Below are positions 4,641 to 5,848 of a stretch of DNA of 5,848 nucleotides, in pieces (position 1 is the stretch's first letter; each line of letters starts with the position of its first letter). The translations under genes were made by a program, and so were the position numbers. The DNA is from Clostridia bacterium. Its GTDB lineage: Bacteria; Bacillota; Clostridia; Oscillospirales; CAG-382. The stretch spans positions 1 to 5,848 of the forward strand of contig CAAEPN010000151.1 in assembly GCA_900757905.1 (NCBI GenBank). Reading direction: 5' to 3'. The notes below the pieces were generated by a model. It saw only the letters and a program-made list of their open reading frames with translations, had not been told where the DNA came from and made no database searches.

Positions 4641-5848
4641 ATGAAAAATAACGGAAAAAACATTCTGTTTTATGTTGTTTTGATCGCCGTGCTTCTTGTG
4701 GCTTCCACCTTTTTGATCGGTCAGAAAAAAGAAGAACCGCCGGAGTACAGCGAGATCGTCAAGCTTTTTGAAAACGGCGAGGTGGAGTCGTATACTGTCA
4801 CCGCCGGAAATATTTTGGATATCAAAACGCGTGACCAAGTTAAATCGAACGGCATTACCGTCAAGGGCAAGGAGATCACCTATAAGCTCCGCAATCTTGA
4901 GCTTTTTATGATCGATATCAATCCGATCGTCTACAACCTGAACCATGACGACAACCCGGATAACGATATTACAAGCTATAACTATGAGCCGCCTAAGGAA
5001 ACCTCTATTTGGATTACGTTCATTCCGTATATCTTAGTGATCGTGTTCTTTGTCGTGCTGTGGTTCTTTGCCATGAATTCCGCTATGGGCGGCAAGGGCG
5101 GCAAAATCAATTCCTTTGGTAAATCGCGGGCCAGAGTCAACCTCGGCGGTAAAAACAAAGTGATGTTTACCGATGTGGCCGGTGCGGATGAGGAAAAAGA
5201 AGAACTGAAAGAAGTCGTGGACTTCTTGAAGAATCCGAAAAAGTTTACTGAGCTTGGCGCAAAGATTCCGCGCGGCGTGTTGCTTGTCGGCCCTCCCGGT
5301 ACGGGTAAAACGCTGCTTGCAAAGGCGGTCGCCGGAGAAGCAAACGTGCCGTTTTTCTCGATTTCCGGTTCGGATTTTGTGGAAATGTATGTCGGCGTGG
5401 GCGCCTCGCGTGTGCGTGACCTCTTTGATACGGCCAAAAAGACCGCTCCTGCCATCGTCTTTATCGATGAAATTGACGCAGTCGGACGTCATCGCGGCGC
5501 AGGTCTCGGCGGCGGCCATGACGAACGTGAACAGACGCTCAATCAGTTGCTTGTCGAAATGGACGGCTTTGCTGAAAACGACGGCATTATCGTGATCGCC
5601 GCCACCAACCGCCCGGATATCCTCGACCCGGCGCTGCTCCGTCCGGGACGCTTCGACCGTCAGGTCACGGTCAACTATCCCGATGTCCGCGGCAGAGAAG
5701 AAATTTTAAAAGTCCATGCGCGCAATAAACCGCTCGAAAAGGATGTGGAGCTTTCGGTCATCGCTAAGACCACAGCCGGTTTTACGGGCGCTGATCTTGC
5801 CAACCTCTTGAACGAAGCGGCGCTTCTTGCGGCGCGTAAATCCAAGCA
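4641..5848 (+). CDS. ftsH: ATP-dependent zinc metalloprotease FtsH, 3' end outside window
   Basis: The frame is open for 402 codons to the right edge. Full FtsH is usually 600-700 residues, so the end of the AAA+ region and the HEXGH zinc protease domain are missing here. FtsH is a hexameric inner-membrane AAA+ protease that extracts and degrades unassembled membrane proteins and some regulators. Membrane helix 1 covers about residues 7-26, an acidic extracytoplasmic segment follows to about 120, and helix 2 covers about 123-145. A Gly-rich linker with FGKSRARV leads into the ATPase. Walker A is GPPGTGKT (217-224). The pore loop reads M-Y-V-G with Tyr250, where E. coli has Phe. Walker B is VFIDE (273-277). 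The second region of homology runs ATNRPD...LLRPGRFDR, with arginine fingers Arg334 and Arg337. All visible ATPase residues are intact. It lies 78 nt after tilS, a known neighbour in Bacillota, but the usual hpt between them is absent. Confidence 0.97.
   Translation, partial: MKNNGKNILFYVVLIAVLLVASTFLIGQKKEEPPEYSEIVKLFENGEVESYTVTAGNILDIKTRDQVKSNGITVKGKEITYKLRNLELFMIDINPIVYNLNHDDNPDNDITSYNYEPPKETSIWITFIPYILVIVFFVVLWFFAMNSAMGGKGGKINSFGKSRARVNLGGKNKVMFTDVAGADEEKEELKEVVDFLKNPKKFTELGAKIPRGVLLVGPPGTGKTLLAKAVAGEANVPFFSISGSDFVEMYVGVGASRVRDLFDTAKKTAPAIVFIDEIDAVGRHRGAGLGGGHDEREQTLNQLLVEMDGFAENDGIIVIAATNRPDILDPALLRPGRFDRQVTVNYPDVRGREEILKVHARNKPLEKDVELSVIAKTTAGFTGADLANLLNEAALLAARKSK

Noticed and set aside
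4506..4946. 146-residue open frame on the - strand spanning the end of tilS and the start of ftsH
   Set aside because: It covers two well-identified + strand genes and their junction, resembles no family, and has no visible promoter or ribosome binding site of its own. It is a codon-usage shadow.
4982..5519. Overlapping - strand open frames of about 160 residues inside ftsH
   Set aside because: They are two overlapping frames opposite the strongly conserved AAA+ domain, with low-complexity Ser/Phe-rich translations. They are shadows of ftsH.

Overview
This is a chromosomal window of ordinary housekeeping character, most likely from an anaerobic member of the Bacillota (class Clostridia, perhaps near the Oscillospirales/Ruminococcaceae). 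The taxonomic guess rests on a copper-amine-oxidase-like 'stalk' domain in the first protein, on strong purine-rich AGGAG-type ribosome binding sites, on the rplI-dnaB and tilS-ftsH gene pairs that recur in this phylum, and on protein sequences that look clostridial. Base composition looks close to 50 % GC by eye. All five genes lie on the + strand. Long antisense reading frames are shadows of these genes.

Layout. (1) Positions 3-1148 hold the 3' part of a gene for an apparently extracytoplasmic protein. It has a stalk domain, a long unrecognised middle and a C-terminal domain resembling PsbP-like/DUF1795 folds. It ends just before a very clear intrinsic terminator at 1170-1206. (2) Positions 1207-1314 hold a probable sigma-A promoter (TTGACT, 17 bp, extended TG-N-TATCGT) and the leader of the next unit. 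(3) Positions 1315-4640 hold rplI (ribosomal protein L9), dnaB (replicative helicase) and tilS (tRNA-Ile lysidine synthetase). dnaB starts with GTG, and tilS overlaps the end of dnaB by 14 nt. (4) From 4641 to the window edge is ftsH (membrane AAA+ protease). Its membrane and ATPase parts are complete, but the protease domain lies beyond the window.

How the genes work together. From the promoter near 1238 the four genes read as one likely co-transcribed unit for translation, replication, tRNA modification and membrane-protein quality control. No internal terminator with a U-tract is visible. The junctions carry hairpin-capable inverted repeats: one before dnaB and two in tandem between tilS and ftsH. 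The arrangement differs from the Bacillus subtilis model in two ways: no hpt gene lies between tilS and ftsH, and no gdpP-type gene lies immediately before rplI. I see no mobile element, CRISPR array, RNA gene or convincing novel system. The least understood element is the stalk-domain protein at the left edge.
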